A stretch of DNA of 64,000 nucleotides from Utricularia gibba (GCA_002189035.1 CM007989.1:4991001-5055000); one strand, 5' to 3'; shown: positions 1 through 12,328, numbered from the stretch's first letter. The notes: generated by a model not told the origin, from the letters alone. A program made the numbers and translations.

Positions 1-1062
1 CAAAGATTATAAATATCCAACGAATAATTAGATAGAATAGGGCACAACTTATTCTTAAAAGTCAAAGCCTCATCATATATGAGATCAAAAAATTGCTCCT
101 GCAAATATCCTTCTTTGTCAACAAATCGAATTACCAATGCCATTTGCTCTCACTTTAAAACATCACATGTTTCATCTATAATAATAAAAACTTTGAATCT
201 CCAATCTCTTCACGAATGTGTTTTCGAATAATGCTTGCATATATGCTCAAAATTTGCTTCTGAATGTCAAGTGATATATATTGTATGGAGCTTTATCTAA
301 TATCAGGATTAAACTCTGTCAAAAGTTTAATCATCTCAATAAAATTACCTCAATTTGTTGATGTAGTGTCTCATCATGACCACAAAATGCACATCCTTTA
401 AATGCAAGCCACCGAATTGTTGCCATTGAAACTTTTAACTGTAAACGATTATCTCAATTTCTTTCTTATTATGGTCTCTAATAAATTGTCAATGTGACTA
501 GATTTTTTCAATAAAAATTAACAAGCATCTAAAGCCTTATTGTGCTCAGATAATGGATCACAACCTACATGAGTTAAAAAAGTACAATTCTTGCCATCAC
601 TCACCTTTTTCCAATTGAAGAAACCGGATACTATAAAAACATGAGCTTCTCCTCATTTTTGTACATTCTTGTTGAATAGGAAGCAAGGAAAGCAATAAGC
701 ACGTCCATTATTTTCTGAATATTCTTGTTTAAGACAACAACTAAATTAAGACTCTTGAAAGCGACATTGTTGCCCTGACTTGCCAAAAGATATGTACTTT
801 TTCAATTTTGGCTGCATAGGTCCTAACTTCAAATAGGCTATGCGTATTTCATCTTGTTGATTATTTGAATATTTCCAAACCTGTGGACGTAGTCCAGGAT
901 CTCTTTCCAAAGATTTGATTCCCTGTAAATATTGGTTCCACTCTCTTGTCTTCTTCTTTTTCATATATTTCAAATTCAGTTGAAGAATGAGAAATAATAT
1001 GAGTAGCACTTGAGGATGAATCTATAATAAAATCTTCTTCAATCTCATCTTCGCTTCTTTTT
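1..1062 (-). pseudogene. hAT-type transposase remnant (TTF / DUF4371 type)
   Basis: Read on the minus strand, the stretch carries pieces typical of plant TTF-type zinc-finger hAT transposases (often annotated as zinc finger MYM-type 1-like). They are, in order: a DPGLRPQVWKY block (about 890-905), a block with CFPCFLF (about 690), a GFFNWKKVSDGKN block (about 600-630), and further down an IREEIGDSKF block (about 200). Several in-frame stops and frame changes separate them, so no transposase can be made. The protein would continue past the left edge of the window. The family is recognised by motif order from general knowledge; terminal inverted repeats were not seen. Confidence 0.75.
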
Positions 1063-3371
1063 CATTTGAAAAAAAAAATCAAGAGTATTTCTCTTTTCCA
1101 TGACCTAACATTAACAAAAAAGAAAATTTGATATAAATTTAACAATCAAACACAATTTATACGTAAAAAAAACTATAATTAAAATGTGAAAAAATGAATG
1201 TTATTAATCAGAAAATAAAGAATGTTATGATAATAGGCAATGAATTTGGAAATCAAACTATGTACAATGTCATACTTATAATTATGGGCTTGAAAATTGG
1301 AAAAAAAAAACAATTTGACATAATTGGACTATGAACCCACATACACAATACTTAAATTTTTTACTATAAAATGATGATTATTGCTGCAACAAGATACTTG
1401 AATTCTTGTGATCATGACTCCTGTAAAATTCAAATGAAGTCAATGATGATATTTGTCTTATATCCAAAGTATTTATAAGTTGAGCTGATTTTATTTATAA
1501 ATTGGGCTGAAGTCTGTCTTATTCATTTTTATAGATCTATTCTCGTGAGGCTTGCATAGAAAAATTATCATTGAGTAATCCAATGGGTCAATATCTTTTT
1601 TGGTCTTATAGGCCTATTTTTGTGAGGTCCGCATGGAACAATTAGCATTAAGTCATCCAATGGATTAATACCTTTTTTTATTAACTCATACTTATTAATG
1701 TAAAATTAAGGAGGTACTAAAATTTAATTATTATAATTCTAAATCTTATTAACTTTCAACTTATTCATTTTTTTTATATATATAAAGGGGGGGGGGGGGC
1801 TACAGCCCATGCTTACAACAATGAAGATCCTGCCCTGCTTCTCACTAAAGCATTGGGAAGCTCTCCTTTCGGTAGCCTGATGGGCAAGCTTGATGTTTGC
1901 AACTTACACTCACTCACTTGAGTGGAAGCATTGACAATAATCAATGGAAACGGATGATTTGGATATCATATATTGAAGGATTGACACAATCTTTATGCAT
2001 TACCATGATAAGAAAGGTATTGAAATAGATTGATTTGTAACCTTTTAAAAGGTGAATGTTCTTGATTGAATGAGACATACTTTTATGATCAATAATTCTT
2101 GTTCATTTTATTCTTGATAGTTTAAACTTCATGAATCCTATATGTATTAGACTTACCAATGATATAGTGTAGGCTTTGATGTATATTAGAAGATGATTTT
2201 GGAGCAATATTGATGGTAAGTTAAAAAGTATTCATTTTATTTATTATGTTTTCAATTTTTTAAATGATTATATAGATATTTTTTATATCAAGTACAAATT
2301 TGATAAAAGAAGGATAACAATCTATTCTCGATGATTTTGATATCGAAGATAATGAAAATGAACTGAAACGTTATTTATTACATATTTTTATTGAACTATT
2401 TTGTATGATTCTTGAAAATGGTTAATTGTTCATATTTCTAATTATTTACCTATTGATTTCTTATTTATGCTTATCATCATCAACACTTTATAATGAACGC
2501 TTATTAATTGGTTGAAACTTGAAAGATTATCTTTTTATCGAAGAATGAAATGAAGCTGACTAACTTTCAAATAGAGATGTTTTATTTATTTAGATTTTAA
2601 ATATGATCTCATTCATTTAGATTTTAAAGATTATTTTCAATATTTTTTATTTTCAAATAATAAATTTGGTTTCTTTAAAATGGCAAGATTTCAAATAATA
2701 TATTTATATTATAAACTTTGAAAATTATATGCACTTTCATAAAATACATTATTTTTAAAATTTATTACACAATAAATTGATTAGAATTCGTAAAAAATAG
2801 TTACTAAAAGTTAGAATCCAGATTTCCATTATCTACAATCAGGCCATACAACTTTATATCTGTATAGAAATAATTTATTATCAATTTCAAATTTAAAGGT
2901 TTTTAAACAATTCAAGCTCCATTCCATTTGGGATTATACCCCATTCATGAACACCTCGTAGTGACAGCCTAATACGTTTAGTTGGTAGATTCTGCTTCTT
3001 CACTGATTTCATACCCAAGGAGCTTGACACGATGACAGCAGTTGCATGAATAGAGGTGCAAAATAATTGTCAACTTTGTCCACACTCTTGTATACCTAAT
3101 ATTACCTTGTGCGCACGCAGCTTGCCTCAAGCAGACAGAATGTTGATAATGTTGCAATGTTGCCATCGTACTATTTTATAGAGAAATATGCATAATTTCA
3201 TGTAAAATCCATGTTTCTATTGCTTCAAGAATCTTATATAAAAGACAAAGATCCTTCTACAACAGAAACAAAAGATCTCAGAAAATGTAGAGACAGTGTA
3301 AAGCTTTGATAAAAGTTACTATGGTGCTAAGACGATGAAACAAGGCAATGCTGGTTAGACTTCTTTGTACT
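1063..3371. other. Intergenic DNA, no gene seen
   Basis: AT-rich sequence with short chance reading frames only. It contains a tandem duplication (1526-1678) and a run of 13 G (1787-1799) directly after a TATATATA stretch. The last part, up to 3371, is downstream of the lipid-synthesis gene and probably contains its 3' untranslated region. Confidence 0.6.
1526..1678. repeat. Two-copy tandem repeat, about 76 bp per unit
   Basis: Unit one (about 1526-1601) and unit two (about 1602-1678) align along their length. Both carry a TATAG(A/G)(T/C)CTAT start, a GTGAGG core, a GCAT(A/G)GAA(A/C)AATTA(T/G)CATT block and a (T/G)AATCCAATGG-like end. They differ at roughly one position in five by eye. Confidence 0.7.
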
Positions 3372-6038
3372 TCAGCTTGAGAACAGGCTTAACTGCTTCT
3401 CCATGATCATCTGACCTACTTTGGTGTACAGCGCTTGTAGCTCTTCCAACGTGAGACTTGATAGAATCTACGTGAAGACAAGAACTAGACCAGTGAATTT
3501 GCATATGAGATGGAGTACTTGATGGTTTCTCGAATAGTGAGCTAATATACCTGGTCCATGATAGCCTCGGTCGACAAGGACTGTGGCACGATAAACGACT
3601 GGTGATAAATATAAGCGAAAACAGCCATCACCATCTGCAGATCAGTAGCAGTGTAGCGCTTGAGTGGATAAGCATTGCAGGCAACAGACGATGCAGGGAT
3701 GGTATTTACCTGGCAGTCCATTCTATCAGTCATTCCACCATGTCCAGGAATGCTATCACCAAAATCCTGTGCAAAAATTACATGTGCTATGTAGGATGTA
3801 GGAGCTAATAGTAAAAGGAAAAAATGGTGATGGTGTAAAAACCTTGATCTTGAAAGCTCTTTTAAATCCACTAGCAAAAAATCCTCCAAATGGTGCTATG
3901 ATTGAAGCAAAAAGACCAAGCCAGAGAGCATGCCACTGAACAGGCAAGATGAAGATTTCGCTCCCATGAAACTACAAAATATACTTCAGAATCAGATGTC
4001 AGAAAACATATCAACCGTAAGGAAAAATTTGAGACACTTGCCCACGTAGGGAACCACTCTGGGACTGTGAATGTTTCTGGCTTAAACAATGGGCCAGGAT
4101 CACAATTAAGCCAGGCAGTCGACAAATCCTATAAAGGATTGCATTCCCATCAAATCTTTATGAATAAATATAGAGAGCGCAAAAACTTGGATTAAGAATC
4201 CACTTACACTCCTTGGACAAGTTAGCCACTGAAACTGACCCAAGAAATTGGAAAGCTGTAGAGGAGAAGAAAAAAAGTGAGACAGCAAGGGTTTCCGAGA
4301 AGAAAAATGTGTGACAGAAAGGATGCTCACAGGATGATCACGTTATTAAGAATTTGACAGGTTCCAATGTATCACTCAAGAAATTAATCATACGAATCAA
4401 AGGATGAGCGAACACTTTGAGAACTTACAACATCCTTATCTATGAAATAGCCACATTGTTCCAAGCTCAATGAAGTTGAAAAATTGCTCACCACAAAGGC
4501 AGATATGATTGTAGTGCCAGATGCTCCAATAAAGCCTTCCCATGTTTTCTTTGGTGAGAGCTTGATCAAAGGGGTTTTTCCAAAGAAGAATCCAAAAACA
4601 TATGCCGCAATGTCATTGATGACTATAAGTGATGCAGGAAGAAGGAACCTGTATCATAAGCAAGTCCATATTTGACCATCATGATCAAAGTAGCCTAAGA
4701 AACACGAATACAACTATTCATAAGTACATTGGTAACCAATACCTTAAAGTCATACGAATCAGGATATTCATAAAGATATTCAAACTGAATGATGTTAACA
4801 AGGAACGGCTTCAGAATTAGCTATTCCAATAAACAATCCAAAACATACAAGAAGCAATGCTTACCAAAAAATTCCCTCAAAAATAATTGCCACAGTAAAA
4901 GATGACTGAGCAAAAACCACAATCAGTATCATGTGCGTCCATGCATATTGGCCAAACTGATACTTGTATCTCTTCTTCTTCAATGATAGAATAAACCAAA
5001 TAAAACCTGAATCCACAGTCACAGAATATTTATCCCTTTTCCCAACTTGGCAACAACCTCGCTAGATTACCAAAAGCTTGTTAACGGCCAAGTACATATT
5101 TCCTTGGCCATTTCAAAAACAGATAAAAAGGAAAAGGATAAACAGTTTTATTTTCCATACCTGTGATGTAAAGGAAATAGCAGGCAACCATGTGATACTT
5201 GCTGAAAATGCCAACAAGTTTGTACCAATGATTTTCTGTTGTTACAGTATTCACAAGCTGCTGGTTGAGAATACGCCCATACACAAAAAGCATTGCTGTG
5301 AAGAAAAAGTACCTGAGGAGAAAAACAAGCAAAGAAATAAGGCAACAAAACCAAATCAGAAAAATATTTGACTTTAGAACTTTTAGCCGAATACAAAAAA
5401 AAAACATCAAATATCAGGACATGAACAGCATATTAATATACGCATGCTATGACTGAGAATAAATTGACAAAAACGAGATAAATACTTTCAACCAGGCTAC
5501 AGAGGAGACTAAGTTGCTGACCAATTCAGCAGCCAAAATCCCGGAAGCCTGTTCTCTTCATGTACTTTCCTTCGTAATGTAAATAGTTCCTTAGCCATAA
5601 AAATTTGAACTACAATCACCATTGCCCAGATATAAAGGTGGCCCATGTATATGGTCAAGGCGAACCCTAGAATCATCCAAAATGTTGAATGTGCACGGAC
5701 TAACATCGACTTGTACTTTCCACTGTCATTAGCGAGCAAATGGCCGCCGCTTGTGTCTCCAACTTCAGTAGGCGCCTGAAGGTTAGAGAATTTTCTTTAG
5801 TTTACCCAAACAAGAGTATTTTTTTTTTTTTACTTTGCAATATTCAAATGACTTGTGATCCTCCAATTAAAAAAACAGTATAATTGCCCTTCATTTCAAT
5901 TTACAGTTCGCCACTAGACATGCTTTATAGAGCATCCATGTGAAAATAAACTGATTCAAAGAAGAAAAGAAAAAAACTGACCTCATTTGAGGCTCTACGC
6001 CTGCGTGGTCGAACAGAACCAACCTCCCTTTGCATCAT
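3372..6038 (-). CDS. CDS1: CDP-diacylglycerol synthase (phosphatidate cytidylyltransferase)
   Basis: Makes CDP-diacylglycerol from phosphatidic acid and CTP, the precursor of phosphatidylinositol and phosphatidylglycerol; the eukaryotic enzymes are integral ER membrane proteins. I place eleven coding exons (high to low): 6038-5982, 5775-5522, 5312-5161, 5006-4865, 4648-4492, 4255-4208, 4128-4042, 3971-3843, 3766-3710, 3634-3551, 3467-3372. They join in frame to 1263 nt (420 aa), the usual plant length. The N-terminus is basic ([15 protein letters not shown]), followed by several hydrophobic segments. The family signature spans about residues 333-359 ([10 protein letters not shown], then [10 protein letters not shown]). 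[16 protein letters not shown] is also present. All introns are GT-AG except the one after 4042, which reads as GC-AG. The start is the first of two adjacent ATGs. The CDS1/2/3 subtype is not resolved. Confidence 0.95.
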
Positions 6039-6050
6039 TTCTCTTGAATA

Positions 6051-6238
6051 CTGGAGGAAAGGCTTCTCAATGTATTATGTCAACAACGAAGTATCTCAGA
6101 TACCACAACCAAGCATTGCAACTCACATTAAACTATCCTAACCAATTTCAGAAAAAAGAGCTAGAACCAGAAGTTGATCACAAAGTACAAAACCAAGAAT
6201 AGATGGCATATAATAGATGGCAAAGCAAGCACTCACAT
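6051..6238 (-). other. Probable intron in the 5' UTR of the CDP-diacylglycerol synthase gene
   Basis: On the minus strand a strong donor (GTGAGT, starting at 6238) and an acceptor (CCTCCAG, ending at 6051) bracket 188 nt just 12 nt upstream of the start codon. The upstream exon would run from about 6575 to 6239 and contains a very short upstream reading frame. This is inferred from splice motifs alone. Confidence 0.45.
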
Positions 6239-6603
6239 TTATACCCCTATCTTATCCTAAAATGCGTCATCTCCGGCGGTTCACCTTGCTTTTTCCAACC
6301 CTAGGATTTTCTTCCTATAAGAAATCACATTCAATGTCAAAACACATACGCGTAGAATTCAAAAATTGCATAAAATTGAAGCCGGCGCCATACAGCTACA
6401 ACAGAGAGGCAACCCGTGGACAAAAGAAAGAAACAGGAGTTGTATTCAGAATAGCGTGTTGGTAGCTTTAAAAGATTCCGAAGATAGATTTGGTGGAGGA
6501 GAGAATCCACTTTAGTGAAGGAATGGATGGGCTGTGAAACCAGCAGGAGGCAGGCACCAAAGGAAGAAGCCGTTGATACTATATTTCGTAATTCGTGTGT
6601 TCC

Positions 6604-6710
6604 CATTTATTCTCTCCCCCAGACCGTGAACCGTTAGACCGGCTTCCCACCGGTCGAACCGAGGTGACCATAAGTCACGTGGGCCGGCCCATCACAACAA
6701 ATGGGCTTCT
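6604..6710 (-). promoter_or_regulatory. Promoter of the CDP-diacylglycerol synthase gene: G-box plus site II motifs
   Basis: A perfect G-box CACGTG lies at 6676-6681. It overlaps a ten-base palindrome GGGCCGGCCC (6681-6690), which makes two divergent TGGGCC elements (6680-6685 and 6686-6691 on the other strand). A third TGGGCT lies near 6702. Such site II (TCP-binding) clusters are common in plant housekeeping promoters. A weak TATA-like AATAAAT is near 6604-6611. Positions fit a start of transcription near 6575. Confidence 0.5.
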
Positions 6711-7371
6711 ATCTTTTTGGGGAGTCTCCGAATAGTAAGCTATTTCTTTTTTAAAAAAAATTATTAGTATGACTATTTTGTTATTCGATTAAGACATGAT
6801 ATTTGGTACCCCATCAATTCCCCTTGTCACACCAGTGTTGTCGTTTCTGAGCCGATTAGAAAAGCTGTCGGTCATGAGCTTTTGTGATACACACACACAC
6901 TAATTGATGGAGTTTGTTTGAAGAGGCAGGAGCCCTCCTACCAAAGGCTTATGTCATGTCACATATTTTAATATTATCATGATTTATTTTTTCACAGGGC
7001 ACACCACATTCAATTTCGTATGATTTATTTTATTATATTTTAAAATAATTTGAATTTAATCAAATCGTTATTATGAACGATTCACAATCCAAAAACTAAA
7101 AAAAAAAAACGTAATTCGATTGACCCATCCAATATCATATATGGATTAACTGTTTGGATCTTGGTAAATCATGCTTGTTATAGTTTTGATTTGGTCACAT
7201 TGAAGAGACAAAGAAGACAAGTTGCCCAAATAATTTGTGGGGGTTGTATAAAATTGATTTAAATTAATTATTTAATCAAAAGCCTATTCACATTAATCAG
7301 TAATCACCAAATACACGGTACCAAACCAATCCCAACCGTTTTATCAACTACTATGGCTGCAGTTTTACGAT
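6711..7371. other. Intergenic DNA between two minus-strand genes
   Basis: Holds distal promoter sequence of the lipid gene and the 3' flank of the NAC gene. An (AC)n run is near 6890-6900. No reading frame with recognisable content was seen. Confidence 0.6.
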
Positions 7372-8541
7372 TTACAAAATAACAGAAAAGAGCAGACACT
7401 TACGGTTAGTAATCCAGTGGATGATCATACGGATGTTCTTGGGGAAGGAATGCATAGGCGAACGTCGCCGATAGATCACTTTCCGGGAAGAATTCATAGC
7501 CCCGCCGTGCTGCCTCGCGTAGGCGCCGTAGTTCTCGACCAGCAGATTAAGAAACGACTGGTCTCGCGGGAAAACAGAGTCCCTGTAACTAGAGTTCCCC
7601 TCAAATGGGCTGAGCTCGCCGGTTGTTTCCCTCTCCTCCTGAGAATTGGAGGTGCCGCTAGTCACCTCCGCTACGGCGGCTGCGGAGCCGGAAGGTAACT
7701 CCGTCAACGGCGGCTGGGCGGAGGAGCAAGATGATGGGGATTCATATAAGCCTGAGATGTGTACTTTCTTCCCATTCGAGCTCTTCTTGAACACTCTGTT
7801 AATCACCCATTCACCCTGTCAAATCGGAACACTTTGTCAGTGGATGGTCTGAAAACGTAGAAAAAGAAAAAACGTGGGGAAGAAGAGGAAGAAGAAGAAG
7901 ATTATGGACTACCTTATTAGCGGAGAGGGTGTGCAATGAATCCTTGCTTTCTAATCTGTATTCGTGCATAACCCAATTCGTCTTTTCTCCTCTAGGTGCT
8001 CTTCCTTTGTAGAAAACAAGAGTTTTCTTCATTCCCACCAACGCCTTTCCTCGAAAAATCTCCTTATCTTTTCCAGTGGCTTTCCAGTACCCAGCTTGAG
8101 TTGCTCTGTTCGTTCTCGAACCAGTAGGGTATTTCCTGTCCTTGATGCAGAAGAAGTACCACTCCTTCTCTCCCATTTTCGCCTTCCCTGAAAATTTGCG
8201 ACCACCATTCATTCAGTCCCACCATATCTGCGCACACACACAACACACAACAACAACTTACAGGGCAAGTCCCAAGGCTCCACTCTGTTCAAGTCCACGT
8301 CTCCGATGACTCTGCTACTGAACTTGCTATCAACAGTCTTGGGGCGCAAGTAGTGAGTAATCAGTTCCTCATCCGTCGGATGAAACCTGAACCCCGGCGG
8401 CAAAACCAACTCCCGATCGCCATCGCCTTCCCCAGCCATTTCCGAGCCCCCAACACAACTCAATGGAACTTCGATTATATCGAACATCAAGTGATTACGC
8501 CATCTATCACAGTCAGATTCTACAGCGCCATCTTGCATCAT
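7372..8541 (-). CDS. NAC-domain transcription factor
   Basis: Plant-specific DNA-binding transcription factor acting in the nucleus. Exons: 8541-8262, 8187-7913, 7815-7372, with GT-AG introns of 74 and 97 nt, giving 332 aa. The NAC domain occupies about residues 47-196 with all five subdomains: [18 protein letters not shown] (A), [20 protein letters not shown] with EKEWYFFC (B), [20 protein letters not shown] and [10 protein letters not shown] (C), [20 protein letters not shown] and WVMHEYRL (D), [11 protein letters not shown] (E). It resembles the NAM/CUC/NAC100 group; the exact member is not assigned. The C-terminal half is Ser/Thr-rich, as expected for an activation region. The first ATG (8541) gives about 46 residues before the domain; a later ATG at 8439 gives a more typical 12. 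A possible extra donor (GTAAGT) at 7403 could lead to a further exon not identified here. Confidence 0.93.
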
Positions 8542-8605
8542 ACTTATCCCTAAGAGTAAAAACCCTGTTGACTAAAAGCTTCCCAACTGGAATCCGTGTT
8601 TTCTG

Positions 8606-8611
8606 TTTATA
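8606..8611 (-). promoter_or_regulatory. TATA box of the NAC gene
   Basis: Minus-strand TATAAACAG starts at 8611. A start of transcription about 30 nt downstream (near 8578) would leave a leader of about 37 nt before the first ATG at 8541, which favours that ATG as present in the mRNA. Confidence 0.45.
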
Positions 8612-9521
8612 CAGAGTTGGTTGAGGATCAGTTAAACCGAAGCCATCCACTTCTCCTCCGTCGAAACCGACAAGAAACCATTAACAAATTTGTTCTATCT
8701 CCAAGCCACGCTTTGCAACAACACGACAACCATTTCACATGAGACGCACAACACGCCAAAAACCAGTGGCGTCACGGAACAAGACAACACCGCGGGGGCT
8801 CCCAAATTTCAGAGATCTCACACTACCAAAATTAATATCGATTTTATATTCTCAATTTATTTTCGCAGGCAAAATACAAAACACAGCAGCAGCAGTGCAT
8901 GGTTTGTTTTAACCTCTTCCATGTTCACACCTTGCCATTGTACGGACAATTACCGGGTGAGATCGATTTTAAGAGCACGTGCAAAATAGTTCCGTTGCGT
9001 GCTCAAATACGTGGCATTAACTGCTACACCTATGGGTGGGTTTCAAAAAATAAAATTAAAAATATTTATTGAAAAGTATCCCTTTTAATTAAAAATGACA
9101 CGTGGCTAACAAATGGTAATCCGTAATTAATTATTAGGTGAGCATTGTACTTTATTTACTTTTTATTGCTTTAATTCGAAATTCCTGGATGCGTCGGAGT
9201 CCGTACGCGTGGAAAATATGGCGTCTTCTCTTCACCTACTCTTGGAGTTTTGGTGTAAAATGGCTTACACCTTGGCCTACTTGAAGCCTGAACCTGTTAC
9301 CAAAGGTGTTGGATTAGGATTTCACATGGTAGGCGGCCTCCGGGTGTAATCAGAGCGAGCATTTATCGAGCGGCCCGAAGCTCAGTTCTGTAAAAGCTTG
9401 GCCCCAATTTGATTTACAGGAGCCTAAACTTGAGCTCTATCCAACAATCGGGCTTGATAGCCTAATTGGGCCGCGTCCAATCAATCATGGGCTCAACCCC
9501 AGTAATTAATATATTAAAACA
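8612..9521. other. Upstream and intergenic DNA of the NAC gene
   Basis: Contains the upstream flank of the NAC gene up to about 9.2 kb. An open frame at 8690-8989 (+) has no recognisable motif and is likely chance. Short GGGCC/GGCCC elements occur around 9370-9475. Confidence 0.4.
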
Positions 9522-9827
9522 TAAGATTGTAGTTTGTGTGAACTATTTTGTAACTCATTACTTAAAATAAAATTAAAAATAAGTGTTTTACATAATATCT
9601 CTGTTGTTTCAAAGTTTAATTTCTAATTCTATTTATTATTAATTTATTTCAATTTTAACTAATTTACTTACTTATCACATAAATTGAGAAAATGTAACTT
9701 ATTCAATAAACAAGTTACTTAATTTCAAATAGATTGTTTTTACTTATTTTGCATTTACTTGTACAATAATTTTTACATATGAGTTAAATAGAAGTTATTG
9801 ATTAAGTTGCACAAACTACACCCTAAG
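9522..9827. mobile_element. Candidate MITE of about 300 bp
   Basis: The ends are inverted: GTAGTTTGTGTGAACT near 9529-9544 matches the complement of AGTTGCACAAACTAC near 9805-9819 with few changes. A TAAG is found directly outside each end (left near 9522-9525, right near 9824-9827). The interior is AT-rich and non-coding. Superfamily not assigned. Confidence 0.45.
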
Positions 9828-11756
9828 AAATCTTTAGAAAAAGTTTGAGTTGAAAAAATTAGTTTTGGGATGTCGAGAAGGAATTCTTTCATGTTTCACT
9901 AGATAAACCAATTTATTGCTTTCACTCCATTGATACAATGTAGTTGAGAAGAATTAGATATCAGAACATTGATACAATCCAAGAATTCCTAGCAAGTTTG
10001 GGCATTTTGCTAGGAAGTTTGTAGGCTCATCATGAATTAGGTCGGGATGCAAAGCTCATAGTTATGAAAACAACCAACCTAAAATTTTAGGATATGTCCA
10101 ACCAAAGATTTGATCTACCCAATAGTGATATCTAACAAATAAAGAAAAAAAGATAATGATAATTTATGTCATATTTTTTATTTGATTGCATTGACTACAT
10201 TCTACATAAATTCAATTTCGCATGTACATGTATTTCTTGTTAAGTTCTTAATTTTTTGTTTTTATAAGCATGATTCGAATTTTGATTGTTCCCTAGTCAA
10301 ATGTGTTATTGAATTGTTGAATTTATGGATTACTAAACTCGTTAGAAATTGTTTATAAATTGCTATATTGCTTAAGTTTCTAAATTGTATGTAAAGTTTT
10401 CTGATATGTTAAAAATTATTTGTGGATTTCTACATTACTTTATTATGTATTTTTGTATGCCTTTATTAATTATTATATCAATACTTTCTTTTCTAAGATT
10501 TAGATGAAACAAAATTTAGAATATACAGAGAAATGTGGATTAACAAACCGTGATTTAGAGAAATCATTAAATGATGATGATGAACAAGAAGAAATGCATA
10601 GAGATGATGATGTTATTTCACTTGAGGAAGAAGAGGGCGATGATGACAGATGGAAAATTTTGAAGGTGTTACTAGTTTAAAAGTTTTCATTATCAAAAGA
10701 TATTTATAAATTGAATAAATATTTTGCATCCCATACAAAAAGAAAGCAATACAATAACAATAAGTCCAAGTCGATCCACAAAAATCATACAATTTTCAGC
10801 TGTTAGTCTCATGCATAAATGAGATTTGATAGGGCATTTTATTTTAAAATGAGTTTCTACTCTAACGAAATTAGAAATTCTTTAACTTGCTTCTAAACTA
10901 AAAACAGATAGAAAAATGTGCAAATCAACATTTCCGGTAATTAAAAGTAAATATTTTACTTGATCCAAAAATTAAAAGTAAATACCCTCAAGCTATTATT
11001 CTGATTCACATATGAATATAATAAAGAAAACGATGAAGAAAGCATACTGGGTTGATAAAAACATTAAGAAATGTTAAACATTCAAAATAGGAAATGTAAT
11101 AACTACCAAGTTTGCGAATAAAAATGTAGAAAAAAAAGTTTGAACAAAAAATAAAAAGTTATTGTGTTGCTTTAGTTCAGTTTGCATGCATGCTTCTTCT
11201 TTTTCTCAAGCAGAATATTCTCACGCTTCATTGTTGAAGGTCTATCCCTTTTATGATGTATGGACGTTGGAGGTAGATTTTAGTGACATGCTGAAATTGT
11301 TCCTTCTTAGACGTTCACAAAAAAATCTCTCAAAAACTAGCCAAAAAATGAATTCAATAGTTGAAATCCTCTCTTCTCTCTCTAAGTCTGGCTTGCCCCA
11401 CTAATGTGCATGGGAGGCTCCCCACTCATCATTTCCATTTCTACTTGCTTCATTTATTTTTGATGATCTTTCCAATATCTCACTCTATAGCAGATTTTGC
11501 CTTTGGACTAATAATGACTGCACATACTAATCAAAATACATGGCTCAGCTCCAATGGGCTGGCTGTTCCTAATCTTGGGTGAAAAGTAACATCATCCCAC
11601 CTGAAAAATTAAAGCAAAATAGGACTAGAATAGATTTTTACCCAAAATAAATTTACTAACACTAATTTTAATATTTTTCTATATTCTAACTCACCTAATT
11701 TCTCACTCTAACACTAAAAATATCACAAAAAAAAGATCAAATTTGACACAACATTA
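9828..11756. other. Intergenic DNA
   Basis: AT-rich. A small acidic open frame at 10504-10680 (+) encodes runs of Asp and Glu (DDDEQEE, EEEEGDDD) but matches no family I recognise. Nothing else supportable was seen. Confidence 0.4.
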
Positions 11757-12328
11757 GGTGATGAAGATGATCATTTCAAAGAAAGGAAAAAGAAAAAAAA
11801 AATCTGCAATGAGAAGAAAGTCAAGTTTAATATATCCAAAAGTCAGTCAATCAATTACTCACTTGAAAAGGCATTTGAAAAAACATATTCAGCTAGAGGT
11901 CTCTTTTTTAAGAATCAAAGGAATTTATCTTCAACCAATAAAATCTAAATAGCAATTGGCCATTATTTCGAGTGATACATACGATCATAGAAGACAATGT
12001 AAAACTCTAGCACACTAGATACTTATGCACGAGAAGACCTTTTAATATGGTTGAAGAAGAAGGACTTACATTTATAATAAAACTTCATCGACCCCATTAT
12101 ACAAAGATATCTCGAGAAAGAATTAAAATTAATTGTATAGTTGTGTAAAGAAGGAAAAGAAAAAATTGAAGAAATTTTTGAAGAGAGTAAGAAATATTTC
12201 TCTTACCACTAATATATGGAAGTGCTAAGTACAAAGAATCTCTTATATGTGTGTTATGGATCAGTTTGTGCTTGATTTAAGGCTTAGAAAGAGTTTACTC
12301 AGTTTTATTGATATTCCTCCTCCACATT
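11757..12328 (+). pseudogene. hAT (RICESLEEPER-like) transposase, N-terminal part
   Basis: Translation in changing frames gives the remains of a BED zinc finger (SITHLKRHLKK), then a block with VKKEKKKLKK and ISLTTNIWK, and finally YMC...LLSFIDIPPPH. This order matches the front half of plant RICESLEEPER/DAYSLEEPER-type hAT proteins. Many stops and frame changes show it is dead. It ends abruptly at the start of an R2 repeat at 12329, and its C-terminal part continues at 18417, so it is the host of a nested insertion of about 6 kb. Confidence 0.65.

Noticed and set aside
6990-7120. Similarity to 26940-27060 (TTATATTTTAAAA...GTTATTATGAA)
   Set aside because: Only about 60 bp in AT-rich DNA; too little to define a repeat.
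8690-8989. Open frame of 99 codons upstream of the NAC gene
   Set aside because: No domain, biased low-complexity text, and it overlaps promoter-like sequence; likely chance.
10504-10680. Small acidic frame with Asp/Glu runs
   Set aside because: Short and without family features; GATGAT repeats easily give such frames.
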